A stretch of DNA of 14,877 bases from an uncultured Solirubrobacterales bacterium. Lineage in GTDB: Bacteria > Actinomycetota > Thermoleophilia > Solirubrobacterales > Solirubrobacteraceae. Made by a program: the position numbers and the translations under genes. The notes under the pieces were generated by a model. The model was not told the origin of the DNA and did no database searches. It was given only the letters and a program-made list of their open reading frames with translations. Shown here one piece after another: positions 1 through 8,110 of the stretch; within the stretch, counting starts at the first letter, position 1, and every line of letters begins with the position of its first letter. The DNA is taken from positions 1-14,877 of the forward strand of contig CAJBIG010000191.1 in assembly GCA_903953065.1 (NCBI GenBank). The letters run 5' to 3'.

Positions 1-1136
1 ACCAGCGGCTCTCCGGGCGAGAGGCCGCTGAGGCTCGGCAGGAAGAAGATCGCGGCGACTACCGCGGCGGCGCAGATTGCCGCCATCAGCTGAGCTGCAA
101 CCTCAACGTCGGCCGCCTCGGGCAGCGCCCGCGCCAGCCGTGCGCGGCGCGAGCGCCATGCGAGCGCGACTGAAACGAAAGCAAACCCCAGCAGTGGAGC
201 GGTCAGCAGCAGGCCCAGCTGCGGCGTGATGAACAGCTCCACCACTCGGGGCAGACGCTCGATGTAATCGGCGATGTTGGCGGCGCCGGTCGGCGGGTTG
301 GAGATTGCCGAAGCCGCCATCGGCGTCAGGCCACCGAAGAGGCGGGCGTTGATTGAGACATAGAAGACGACCGAGACGAGAACCAGTTCGATCGCAATCA
401 AGCCGATCCAGCCGCGCGAACGGCGCCGCAGCCAGCGAAAGAGAGCAACTGCGATCACGACGCCGGGGAGGATTCCTACCAGCCCGACCCACGGCAGCAG
501 TGCCAGAAGCGTGCCCGCGCCTAGGGCTGGGCGGGTGCCAGGTGATTCGCGAACGCGCAGCGCCAGCAGCGCCGCGGCGGCCACTATCGCCGCGCAAGTC
601 GCGGCCGGCCGGACGGCAGTCGCAGCAATCATCATCGGAGGGCTGCAGCCGACGGCGATCGCCGCCCCGCTGGCCCACGGGTCGGGCACCAATCTGCGCG
701 CCAGCGCCGCCGCCGCGACAATTCCCAGCGCCGCGATTAGCGCCAGCAGTGCCTGCACCAGCGCCGTGCCGCCGAGCGCGTAGGCCGGGGCGAGCAGCGC
801 CGGGAAGAGGAATCCGTGGGGTTCGATCAAGCTGCCGTTGACCAGCACGCCTGCCGGCTGCACCGGAGAGCCGCCGAAGGTTCTCCACGCTCGGTCGCGG
901 TACTGGTTTGTCAGCTCGAAGTTGCCGTCGTCGAGCAATGAGGTCGTCGTCAGCAGGATCCGCGTCTCGGCCGGCGCGAACTGCGCCTGCGGTGTAGCCG
1001 GCAGGCCTATCCCCGCGAGGTAGACGACGAAGCAGATCACGAACACCAGCAGCCCCGAGCGGCCGCTGCCGCGTGACGACGCGCGCGCCAGCCGACCCGG
1101 CTCGAACTCTGCGATTGGGGCTGCGGCTTCGCTCAC
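1..1136 (-). CDS. Multi-pass membrane protein, possibly GT-C glycosyltransferase-like (partial)
   Basis: I do not recognise a specific family. The 378 visible codons begin at a GTG and run off the left edge with no stop. This is the only possible start, because an in-frame TGA lies about 30 bases upstream; GGAAGA sits 9 bases before it. The N-terminus is short and cytoplasmic-looking, followed by a membrane segment near residues 28-46. A loop at about 47-110 contains LLTTTSLLDDGNFELTNQYR and EPHGFLFPALLAP. At least six more hydrophobic segments follow, near 111-150, 155-195, 203-235, 243-262, 303-326 and 350-369. A large first extracytoplasmic loop with a 'TTTSLLDDG' turn resembles GT-C (PMT/GT39-like) lipid-sugar transferases, but no clear catalytic acidic pair is visible, so that is only a guess. 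It begins 19 bases after the acyl-CoA dehydrogenase stop and is probably co-transcribed with it. Confidence 0.8.
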   Translation of the reverse strand, partial: MSEAAAPIAEFEPGRLARASSRGSGRSGLLVFVICFVVYLAGIGLPATPQAQFAPAETRILLTTTSLLDDGNFELTNQYRDRAWRTFGGSPVQPAGVLVNGSLIEPHGFLFPALLAPAYALGGTALVQALLALIAALGIVAAAALARRLVPDPWASGAAIAVGCSPPMMIAATAVRPAATCAAIVAAAALLALRVRESPGTRPALGAGTLLALLPWVGLVGILPGVVIAVALFRWLRRRSRGWIGLIAIELVLVSVVFYVSINARLFGGLTPMAASAISNPPTGAANIADYIERLPRVVELFITPQLGLLLTAPLLGFAFVSVALAWRSRRARLARALPEAADVEVAAQLMAAICAAAVVAAIFFLPSLSGLSPGEPL

Positions 1137-1155
1137 GGCAGCCGGTCTTCCACGG

Positions 1156-2301
1156 TCAGCTCGTCAGCGCGCGGGCGATCACCATCTGCTGAATCTCGTC
1201 GGTGCCCTCGCCGATCGTCAGCACTTTTGCGTCGCGGTAGAAACGGCAGACCGGGTACTCCTCGATGTATCCGTAGCCGCCGTGGATCTGAACCGCCTCC
1301 TCCGCGCAGCGCACTGCCAGGCGGCCGGTCTTCAGCTTTGCCTGGGCTGCCGTGAGGCTGAAGTTCATCCCTTCGTCCTTCTCCCAAGCTGCCTTGTAGG
1401 TCAACAGTCGTGCGGCCTCAATCTCTGTCGCCATGTCGGCCAGCTTCGCGCCGATCGTCTGGAACTGGCCGATCGGTTGGCCGAACGCCTGCCGCTCGGC
1501 CGAATACTTGATCGCCTCGTCGAGCGCGCCCTGCGCCAGCCCAACGCCCATCGCCGCAACGCCGATCCGGCCCGAATCGAGCACCTTCAGAAATTGGCGC
1601 AGGCCGGCGCCGCGCGGCCCGAGCAGGTTTGCTTCCGGCACGCGGCAGTCGTCGAAAGTCAGCGGCCGTGTGTCCGACGCGTTCCAGCCCATCTTGCGGT
1701 ACGGCTCGCCCTGCTCGTAGCCGGCCGTTCCGTTCTCGATGATGATGTTCGAAATCTCCGGCCGCCCGTCGGTCTCTCCGGTGATCGCGGTGATCGCGAC
1801 GTGGCCTGAAATCTCGGTTCCGGCGTTAGTAATGAACTGCTTTGAGCCGTTGATCACCCATTCGCCGTCCTCGAGCACGGCGCGGGTGCGCAGCGCGCCG
1901 GCATCGGAGCCGGCCTCAGGTTCGGTAAGGCCGAAGGCGCCGAGCTTGGCGCCGGCGCAGAGCTCAGGCAGTAGCCGCTCTTTCTGTTCGTCGCTGCCAA
2001 ACAGCGCGATCGGCTGGATTCCCAGTGAGGAGTGCGCGCAGAGCGTAATTGCGATCGATGAATCGACCCGGGCCAGCTCCTCAACGCAGATCGCGTAAGC
2101 GAGAGTGTCCGAGCCGCCGCCGCCGTACTGCTCGGGGAAGGCGATCCCCATCCAGCCGAGCTCTCCGATCTGCCTGACTATCTCGTAGGGGAAAGATTTT
2201 GTTCTGTCGAGCTCCTCCGCGATCGGAGCGATCTCGCGTTCGGCGAAGTCGCGAACCGTCTGGCGCAGCAGCTGGTGGTCGTCGGATAGAGCGAAATCCA
2301 T
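1156..2301 (-). CDS. Acyl-CoA dehydrogenase (short/branched-chain type)
   Basis: FAD-dependent alpha,beta-dehydrogenation of an acyl-CoA in the cytoplasm, passing electrons to ETF. The 381 residues match the usual family length. The N-terminal helical domain starts MDFALSDDHQLLRQTVRDFA. FAD/substrate motifs are FGLTEPEAGSDAGA (about 143-156) and WVINGSKQFITNAG. The C-terminal domain has RIGVAAMGVGLAQGALDEA, QAFGQPIGQFQ and QIHGGYGYIEEYP. The catalytic base is expected at Glu365 in GEGTDEIQ, the position used by short- and medium-chain enzymes. The usual Tyr before this Glu is Gly here, a small deviation that may alter the pocket. Chain-length preference cannot be read from the sequence. The gene is divergent from the thiolase gene and followed closely by a membrane protein gene. 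The start ATG has no Shine-Dalgarno and sits 6 bases from a TAGGGT hexamer. Confidence 0.95.
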   Translation of the reverse strand: MDFALSDDHQLLRQTVRDFAEREIAPIAEELDRTKSFPYEIVRQIGELGWMGIAFPEQYGGGGSDTLAYAICVEELARVDSSIAITLCAHSSLGIQPIALFGSDEQKERLLPELCAGAKLGAFGLTEPEAGSDAGALRTRAVLEDGEWVINGSKQFITNAGTEISGHVAITAITGETDGRPEISNIIIENGTAGYEQGEPYRKMGWNASDTRPLTFDDCRVPEANLLGPRGAGLRQFLKVLDSGRIGVAAMGVGLAQGALDEAIKYSAERQAFGQPIGQFQTIGAKLADMATEIEAARLLTYKAAWEKDEGMNFSLTAAQAKLKTGRLAVRCAEEAVQIHGGYGYIEEYPVCRFYRDAKVLTIGEGTDEIQQMVIARALTS

Positions 2302-2307
2302 GCCGCA

Positions 2308-2313
2308 ACCCTA
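2308..2313 (-). promoter_or_regulatory. Putative -10 element (TAGGGT) of the minus-strand acyl-CoA dehydrogenase
   Basis: On the minus strand TAGGGT ends 6 bases before the ATG at 2301, so transcription would start at or next to the start codon. No Shine-Dalgarno is present. No good -35 is visible. The same geometry is seen upstream of other genes in the window, which supports the call. Confidence 0.4.
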
Positions 2314-2326
2314 CGGATAATTCGTG

Positions 2327-2384
2327 GCCAGTTGTCGCCGGCGGCCCTGCCCGACTAATATCGCCCTCCCACGACCGCCAGTTG
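2327..2384. repeat. 8-bp direct repeat GCCAGTTG in the divergent promoter region
   Basis: GCCAGTTG occurs at 2327-2334 and again at 2377-2384, exactly 50 bases apart. The copies bracket the TAATAT of the plus-strand promoter and lie between the divergent dehydrogenase and thiolase genes. They could be paired regulator sites on one face of the helix, or chance. Confidence 0.25.
2332..2361 (+). promoter_or_regulatory. Putative promoter of the thiolase gene (TTGTCG-18-TAATAT)
   Basis: TTGTCG at 2332-2337 and TAATAT at 2356-2361 are separated by 18 bases in the divergent intergenic region. Unlike the leaderless-looking genes, this one would give a leader of about 30 bases carrying a clear AGGAG at 2388-2392, 5 bases before the ATG. 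Confidence 0.45.
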
Positions 2385-2397
2385 ATCAGGAGCCCCA

Positions 2398-3582
2398 ATG
2401 CCTACGACCGTAATTCTCGGAACCGCCCGCACTCCCGTTGGAAAGATGGGCGGCGCGCTGGCCTCGATGCCTGCAACCGAACTCGGCGGCATCGCGATCG
2501 CCGCTGCGCTGGAGCGCTCCGGCGTCGCGCCGGAGCAGGTTGACCACGTTGTTATGGGCCAGGTAATTCAGGCCGGTCAGGGTCAGATTCCTTCACGCCA
2601 GGCTCAGATCGCAGCCGGAATTCCGAAGGAGGTCTCCTCGGAGACCGTCAACAAGGTCTGCGCTTCGGGCATTCGCGCGCTCGTCATTCTCGACCAGGGA
2701 ATCCGCGCGGGAGACGTCGAGGTGGGCGTTGCCGGCGGGATGGAATCGATGTCGAACGCTCCCTACCTGCTGCCCGGCGCCCGTTTCGGCTTCCGCATGG
2801 GCGAGACAAAAGCGCTTGATTCGATGGTCAACGACGGCCTCACGAACCCGTTCTCCGGCCGCCAAATGTTCGATGAAGCGACCGAGATCGGCGACGAGCT
2901 TGAGCTTTCGCGCCCCGACCTTGACCGCTGGGCCGTCCGCTCTCACGAGCTGGCAATCGCCGCGACCGATGACGGCCGCCTGCCGGAGGAGATCGTCGCG
3001 GTGACGATTTCGAGCCGCAAGGGCGACACCGTCGTTGAAGTCGATGAGGCGCCGCGTCGCGAGACTTCGCTTGAGACGCTGGCCAAGCTTCCAGGGCTTG
3101 CCAGCAAGGAAGGCAGCCACACGGCAGGCAACTCGCCAGGAGTAAATGACGGCGCCGGCGCGATCGTCGTCGCCTCCGATGAGTGGGCTGAAGCCAACGG
3201 CCATGAGCCGCTCGCTGAGATCGTCGCTCACGCACAGTCGGCAAACGACTTCGCATACCTCGCAACGACTCCGGCGAGCGCCTCACTGAAGGCGCTCGAC
3301 AAGGCCGGGCTTCAGCCTGGCGACATCGACCTCTGGGAGATCAACGAGGCCTTCGCTTCGGTGGCGCTCAACTCGATCAACGTGCTTGGGATCGATGAGG
3401 AGAAGGTCAACGTCAACGGCGGCGCCGTTGCGCTCGGCCATCCGATCGGCGCCTCCGGTGCACGCATCGTCGGCACGCTCGTCCATGAGCTCCGTCGCCG
3501 CGGCGGCGGGCTTGGCTGCGCAGCAATCTGCTCCGGCGGCGGGCAGGGCGACGCAATCATCGTGCGCGTCAACGGCGCCTAG
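2398..3582 (+). CDS. Thiolase, acetyl-CoA C-acetyltransferase type
   Basis: Condenses two acetyl-CoA to acetoacetyl-CoA or cleaves the reverse way, in the cytoplasm. The 394 residues match biosynthetic-type thiolases. The acyl-accepting nucleophile is Cys88 in NKVCASGIRAL. The general bases and acid are His348 in GGAVALGHPIGASGARI and Cys378 in CSGGGQGDA, which is nearly the numbering of the well-studied Zoogloea enzyme (89/348/378). NEAFASVAL supplies the conserved Asn-Glu-Ala-Phe motif. All catalytic residues are intact. The ATG is supported by AGGAG 5 bases upstream. Its neighbours, two acyl-CoA dehydrogenases and an ETF set, point to a catabolic acyl-CoA role, but a thiolase of this type also feeds ketone-body or polyhydroxyalkanoate chemistry, so direction in the cell is not settled. 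Confidence 0.96.
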   Translation: MPTTVILGTARTPVGKMGGALASMPATELGGIAIAAALERSGVAPEQVDHVVMGQVIQAGQGQIPSRQAQIAAGIPKEVSSETVNKVCASGIRALVILDQGIRAGDVEVGVAGGMESMSNAPYLLPGARFGFRMGETKALDSMVNDGLTNPFSGRQMFDEATEIGDELELSRPDLDRWAVRSHELAIAATDDGRLPEEIVAVTISSRKGDTVVEVDEAPRRETSLETLAKLPGLASKEGSHTAGNSPGVNDGAGAIVVASDEWAEANGHEPLAEIVAHAQSANDFAYLATTPASASLKALDKAGLQPGDIDLWEINEAFASVALNSINVLGIDEEKVNVNGGAVALGHPIGASGARIVGTLVHELRRRGGGLGCAAICSGGGQGDAIIVRVNGA

Positions 3583-3585
3583 AGT
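3580..3585 (+). promoter_or_regulatory. Putative -10 element (TAGAGT) before the HAD phosphatase
   Basis: TAGAGT begins with the thiolase stop TAG and ends 8 bases before the ATG at 3594. It may allow near-leaderless transcription of the HAD/dehydrogenase pair in addition to read-through from thiolase. AAGG in the 8-base gap could instead be a weak Shine-Dalgarno, so the two readings compete. Confidence 0.3.
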
Positions 3586-3593
3586 AAGGCTCG

Positions 3594-4399
3594 ATGGAGC
3601 CGGCCAAACAGGCAGCAGCATTCTTCGACCTTGACCGCACGCTCGTGGCGGGCTCGTCGGGGATCTACTGGGCACGCGCTGCCGTGGATGCAGGGATCGT
3701 CAGTCGACGGCAGATGGTTCGGCTGGTCGGGGCGAACCTTAAGTTCCGTCTGCGCGGCTCAACCGACGAGTCGACCGACGCCATTCGCGAGCGGCTCTCC
3801 GAGCTGGTCGCCGGCCGCGACGCAATGGAGCTGCGGCGAATGATGCCGGAGGTGCTGGCAGGCGTTCTGCCGCGGCTGTACCCGCAGATGCTGGAGATCG
3901 CCTACGACCATCAGGACGCCGGGCGCAAGGTCTACATCGCCACGGCCTCGTCGCAGATCGTCGCCGAGATGCTCAGCGACGTTCTCGGTTTCGACGGCGG
4001 AATCGGCGCCGTCCCGGAGATAGTCGACGGCAAGATGACCGGCCGCGACGCCGACGTTTTCCCCTACCGCGACGGCAAGGCCCAGCGGATGGTTGAGCTG
4101 GCAGAGCGTGAGCGGATTGATCTCGCAGCCTCCTACGCCTACTCCGATTCCGAATCCGATCTGCCGATGCTGAAGCTGGTCGGCCACGCCGTCGCCGTCA
4201 ACCCCGACAGCGAACTTGAAGCGATCGCCGCCGAAGAAGGCTGGGAGGTGCTGCGCTTCGACCAGCTGGGCCGCAAGCTGCTGGCGCTTGGCGCGCTCGC
4301 CCTGATGGGGCTGGTCGGAACAGCCGGGCGCACCGTTGCCGCCCGTCGCAGCGCCGCTCCGCCCGCCGGACCGCGGCTGCGAACCCCTTGGAAGCGCTG

Positions 4400-4400
<1 letters not shown>
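3594..4400 (+). CDS. HAD-superfamily phosphatase, subfamily IB (SerB/CicA-like)
   Basis: Predicted Mg-dependent phosphomonoesterase of 268 residues. Motif I is FFDLDRTLV with nucleophile Asp12 and acid/base Asp14. Motif II is around Thr117 in YIATASSQ. Motif III is probably Lys162 in GKAQRM. Motif IV is YSDSESDLPML with Asp185 and Asp189. A helical cap lies between motifs I and II (about 25-105), as in subfamily IB. The C-terminus carries a hydrophobic stretch at about 228-243 (LLALGALALMGLVG) and an Arg/Pro-rich tail, suggesting a single C-terminal membrane anchor. A membrane-anchored HAD-IB protein could act on a lipid phosphate, but the substrate is unknown and it should not be called phosphoserine phosphatase on this evidence. 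It ends in a TGATG overlap with the next dehydrogenase gene. Confidence 0.88.
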
Positions 4401-5545
<1,145 letters not shown>

Positions 5546-5552
5546 CCCCACT

Positions 5553-5572
5553 CCCAGTCCGATCGGGCTGGG
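5553..5572 (+). terminator. Hairpin, possible intrinsic terminator
   Basis: CCCAGTCC (5553-5560), loop GATC, GGGCTGGG (5565-5572) forms an 8-base-pair stem with one U-G wobble, 8 bases after the dehydrogenase stop. The following CGTATTCTTCCC is only partly T-rich, so termination efficiency is uncertain. It separates the dehydrogenase operon from the mutase gene, and its tail overlaps the mutase -10 candidate. Confidence 0.55.
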
Positions 5573-5574
5573 CG

Positions 5575-5580
5575 TATTCT
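5575..5580 (+). promoter_or_regulatory. Putative -10 element (TATTCT) of the mutase large-subunit gene
   Basis: TATTCT ends 7 bases before the ATG at 5588. There is no Shine-Dalgarno in the gap (TCCCGCA), so a leaderless or nearly leaderless mRNA is the simplest reading. No clear -35 is visible because the hairpin occupies that region. Confidence 0.4.
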
Positions 5581-5587
5581 TCCCGCA

Positions 5588-7246
5588 ATGGCGCAGACCC
5601 CCGCAGGCGACGACTCGCCCGAACAGCAGTGGCGTGAGGCCTTCGAGGCCGCGCCTCAGCGCGACGTTTCTTTCACGACGCTCTCCGGCACTCCAGTCGA
5701 GCCGCTCTACACCGAAGCCGACCTGCCCGAGAACGCCGACGAGCAGATTGGGCTGCCGGGGCAATACCCGTTTACGCGCGGCGTCTACCCGTCGATGTAC
5801 CGCGGTCGGCTCTGGACGATGCGCCAGTTCGCCGGCTTCGGCAGCGCCGAGGAGACCAACGAGCGTTTCCACTATCTGCTCGACCACGGGCAGACCGGGC
5901 TCTCGACCGCCTTTGACATGCCGTCGCTGATGGGCCACGACTCCGACAGTCCGCTATCCCTGGGCGAGGTCGGTCGCGAAGGCGTCGCCGTTGACACGGT
6001 CGAGGACATGACGACGCTTTACAAGGGGATCGACCTCGGCGAGGTTTCGGTCTCAATGACGATCAACGCGCCGGCGGCGATCATGCTGGCCTACTACGTC
6101 GTCGCCGCCGAGCGTGAGGGCGTGCCGCCGCAGCAGCTCGCGGGCACGATTCAGGCCGACATTCTCAAGGAGTACATCGCGCAGAAGGAGTGGTGCTTCC
6201 CGATCGATCCGGCGATGCGGATTATGGGCGACATGATCGAGTGGTGCTCGCAGCAGATGCCGCGCTGGCATCCGGTCTCAATTAGCGGCTACCACATCCG
6301 TGAAGCCGGCTCGACTGCCGCGCAGGAGCTGGCATTCACGCTGAAGGACGGGCTGACCTACGTCGAAGAGGCGGTCGAGCGCGGCCTTGACGTCGATGAC
6401 TTTGCGCCGCGACTTTCGTTCTTCTTCAACGCTCAGATTGATTTTTTCGAGGAGATCGCCAAGTACCGCGCGGCCAGGCGAATCTGGGCCCGCGAGCTGA
6501 AGGAGACCTTTGGCGCGAAGAACCCGAAGAGCTGGCTGATGCGCTTTCACACGCAGACGGCCGGCGTCTCGTTGACGGCGCAGCAGCCGCTGAACAACGT
6601 CGTTCGAACAGCGATCGAAGCGCTCGCTGGCGTGCTCGGCGGCACGCAGTCGCTCCATACCAACAGCTACGACGAGGCGCTCGCGCTGCCGACTGAAGAC
6701 GCCGTTCGACTGGCTCTGCGAACGCAGCAAATAATCGCCGACGAGACCGGCGTTGCCAGCACGATCGACCCGCTCGGCGGGTCCTACTTCGTCGAGGCTC
6801 TCACCGACAAGATTGAGGCCGAGGTCTACGAGTACTTCAAGAAGATCGACGAGCTCGGTGGAATGGTCGCGGCCGTCAAAGCCAATTACCCGCAGCGCGA
6901 AATTGCCGACGCCAGCTATGAGCTCCAGCAGGAGATCGACTCGGGCCGCCGCGTTGTCGTTGGTGTCAATGCCTATACCGAAGGCGACGAGGAGCAGACG
7001 GCGCTGCACCGCAGCGATCCGGCGATGGAGCGCGGCCAGGTCGATCGCCTAAATGCCGTGCGCGCTCGCCGTGACGGCGCCGCAGTCGAAGCCTCGCTTG
7101 TCAAGCTGCGCGAAGCTGCCGCCCAAGAAGGGGCTAATCTGATGCCATTGCTGCTCGATTGCACGCGAACCGACGCATCTGAAGGAGAAATCGTTCAAGC
7201 TCTGCAAGACGTGTTTGGCAAGTACACCGAATCACCGGTCTTTTAA
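5588..7246 (+). CDS. B12-dependent acyl-CoA mutase large subunit, isobutyryl-CoA mutase-like (IcmA type)
   Basis: Catalytic (substrate-binding) subunit of a radical, coenzyme-B12-dependent acyl-CoA mutase. At 552 residues it is a TIM-barrel subunit without its own B12 domain and ends in TESPVF. Family motifs include PFTRGVYPSMY, AFDMPSLMGHDSDSP, GTIQADILKEY, ISGYHIREAG (Tyr235-His236), RFHTQTAGVSLTAQQP, GGTQSLHTNSYDEA and DPLGGSYFVEAL. From recalled family work, methylmalonyl-CoA mutase uses Tyr89 and Arg207 to hold the carboxylate, isobutyryl-CoA mutase has Phe80 and Gln198, and 2-hydroxyisobutyryl-CoA mutase has Ile90. Here the equivalents are Phe81 (TMRQFAGFG) and Gln199 (EYIAQKEW), the isobutyryl-CoA pattern. 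Methylmalonyl-CoA mutase, the label an automatic pipeline is likely to give, is therefore unlikely to be the true activity. The partner subunit is encoded at 7672-8094. Confidence 0.93.
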   Translation: MAQTPAGDDSPEQQWREAFEAAPQRDVSFTTLSGTPVEPLYTEADLPENADEQIGLPGQYPFTRGVYPSMYRGRLWTMRQFAGFGSAEETNERFHYLLDHGQTGLSTAFDMPSLMGHDSDSPLSLGEVGREGVAVDTVEDMTTLYKGIDLGEVSVSMTINAPAAIMLAYYVVAAEREGVPPQQLAGTIQADILKEYIAQKEWCFPIDPAMRIMGDMIEWCSQQMPRWHPVSISGYHIREAGSTAAQELAFTLKDGLTYVEEAVERGLDVDDFAPRLSFFFNAQIDFFEEIAKYRAARRIWARELKETFGAKNPKSWLMRFHTQTAGVSLTAQQPLNNVVRTAIEALAGVLGGTQSLHTNSYDEALALPTEDAVRLALRTQQIIADETGVASTIDPLGGSYFVEALTDKIEAEVYEYFKKIDELGGMVAAVKANYPQREIADASYELQQEIDSGRRVVVGVNAYTEGDEEQTALHRSDPAMERGQVDRLNAVRARRDGAAVEASLVKLREAAAQEGANLMPLLLDCTRTDASEGEIVQALQDVFGKYTESPVF

Positions 7247-7264
7247 CCCGAGGGAAAGAAACAG

Positions 7265-7597
7265 ATGAATCGCAAAATGACTTTGACCGCCGCCACTGCC
7301 GCAGTTGCCCTCAGCGCTGCTGTGGGCAGCGCCGTCGCCGGCGCCGATCAGAACGCAAGCGTGGCCGGCACGAAGACAATCTCGGTTCGTGACGATTACT
7401 TCGGCCCCAAGAGCGTCACCGTTTCGAAGGGAACGAAGCTGCGTTTCGTCTGGAGCGGTCGCAGGCCGCACAACGTCGTAGGGCCGGGCGCAAACATTGG
7501 CGCGCGCGTCAGGGGCTCGGCTTCGGTCAAAGCCCGTTCCGGCACTTACGTCTGCACGATCCATCGTGCGATGAAGCTCTCAGTTCGGGTTCGTTAA
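7265..7597 (+). CDS. Secreted cupredoxin (plastocyanin/azurin-like type-1 copper protein)
   Basis: Small exported copper protein of 110 residues. Residues 1-26 form a signal peptide (basic MNRK, then a hydrophobic Ala-rich core, cleavage near AVA-GA). The mature part is a single cupredoxin domain: TISVRDDYFGPKSVTV, GTKLRFVWSG, then the ligands. A full type-1 set is visible as His69 (RRPHNV), Cys97, His100 and Met103 (CTIHRAM). It probably carries electrons or binds copper outside the membrane. There is no lipobox cysteine and no anchor. The ATG has a strong GAGGGAAAG Shine-Dalgarno and begins 18 bases after the mutase stop, so it is very likely on the mutase transcript. A secreted copper protein between two cytoplasmic mutase subunit genes has no obvious functional explanation; it may be a passenger insertion. 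Confidence 0.88.
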   Translation: MNRKMTLTAATAAVALSAAVGSAVAGADQNASVAGTKTISVRDDYFGPKSVTVSKGTKLRFVWSGRRPHNVVGPGANIGARVRGSASVKARSGTYVCTIHRAMKLSVRVR

Positions 7598-7628
7598 AGC
7601 CACGAGGCGCTGAGCGGCGTCGGTCTAC

Positions 7629-7634
7629 TACCAT
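7629..7634 (+). promoter_or_regulatory. Putative -10 element (TACCAT) before the mutase small subunit
   Basis: TACTACCAT at 7626-7634 lies in the 74-base gap between the cupredoxin and mutase small-subunit genes. A start site about 7 bases downstream would give a leader of about 31 bases with no obvious Shine-Dalgarno. This could allow separate expression of the small subunit. Confidence 0.3.
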
Positions 7635-7671
7635 CGCGAGGTGCGCTCGAAGCGGGCGCGCCCTGCTCTCC

Positions 7672-8094
7672 ATGACCGCCGCCACCTCAACCCAAAAGAT
7701 CCGCGTAGTCGTCGCCAAGCCCGGCCTCGACGGCCACGACCGCGGCGCCAAGATAATTGCCCGCGCTTTGCGCGACGCCGGCATGGAAGTTATTTACACC
7801 GGCCTCCACCAGACGCCCGAGCAGATCGTTGAGACCGTCGTCCAAGAAGACGCCGACGCGGTAGGTCTTTCAATTCTCTCCGGCGCCCACATGACGCTCG
7901 TGCCAAAGATCGTTGATCTGCTCAGAGCGCAAGGGATCGACGACGTTGTCGTGACGGTCGGAGGCACAATCCCGGCCGACGACATCCCGCAGCTCAAAGA
8001 GCTTGGCGTCGCCGCCGTCTTCACGCCGGGCGCGCCGACGCAGGAGATCATCGACTTTCTCGTTAGCGCCGTAGGGGAGAGAGAACCTCGTTAG
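7672..8094 (+). CDS. B12-binding small subunit of acyl-CoA mutase (IcmB type)
   Basis: Cobalamin-binding partner of the mutase large subunit at 5588-7246. At 140 residues it is a stand-alone Rossmann-like B12 domain. The base-off/His-on signature D-x-H-x-x-G is Asp20, His22, Gly25 in GLDGHDRG. The companion motifs are GLSILSGAH (about 65-73) and TVGGTIP (95-101), both lining the nucleotide tail. The region VFTPGAPTQ has Gly120 where, by my alignment from memory, the 2-hydroxyisobutyryl-CoA mutase small subunit carries a substrate-binding Asp, which again argues against that specificity. The ATG is the only standard start in frame after the cupredoxin stop, and no Shine-Dalgarno is visible. 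The gene is separated from its partner by a cupredoxin gene, whereas such subunit genes are often adjacent. Confidence 0.94.
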   Translation: MTAATSTQKIRVVVAKPGLDGHDRGAKIIARALRDAGMEVIYTGLHQTPEQIVETVVQEDADAVGLSILSGAHMTLVPKIVDLLRAQGIDDVVVTVGGTIPADDIPQLKELGVAAVFTPGAPTQEIIDFLVSAVGEREPR

Positions 8095-8110
8095 TCCCGT
8101 AGTTCGAAGT

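Noticed and set aside
103..888. Long Arg/Gly/Ala-rich minus-strand reading frame
   Set aside because: It is a wrong-frame shadow of the membrane protein on the same strand, whose own frame gives clean hydrophobic segments and a supported GTG start.
5588..7246. Annotation as methylmalonyl-CoA mutase
   Set aside because: The substrate carboxylate-binding Tyr and Arg are replaced by Phe81 and Gln199.
7641..7832. Plus-strand GTG frame starting 6 bases after TACCAT, which fits the leaderless spacing
   Set aside because: It overlaps the B12-binding subunit in another frame and gives an Arg/Pro-rich, low-complexity product, so the TACCAT more likely serves the subunit gene.
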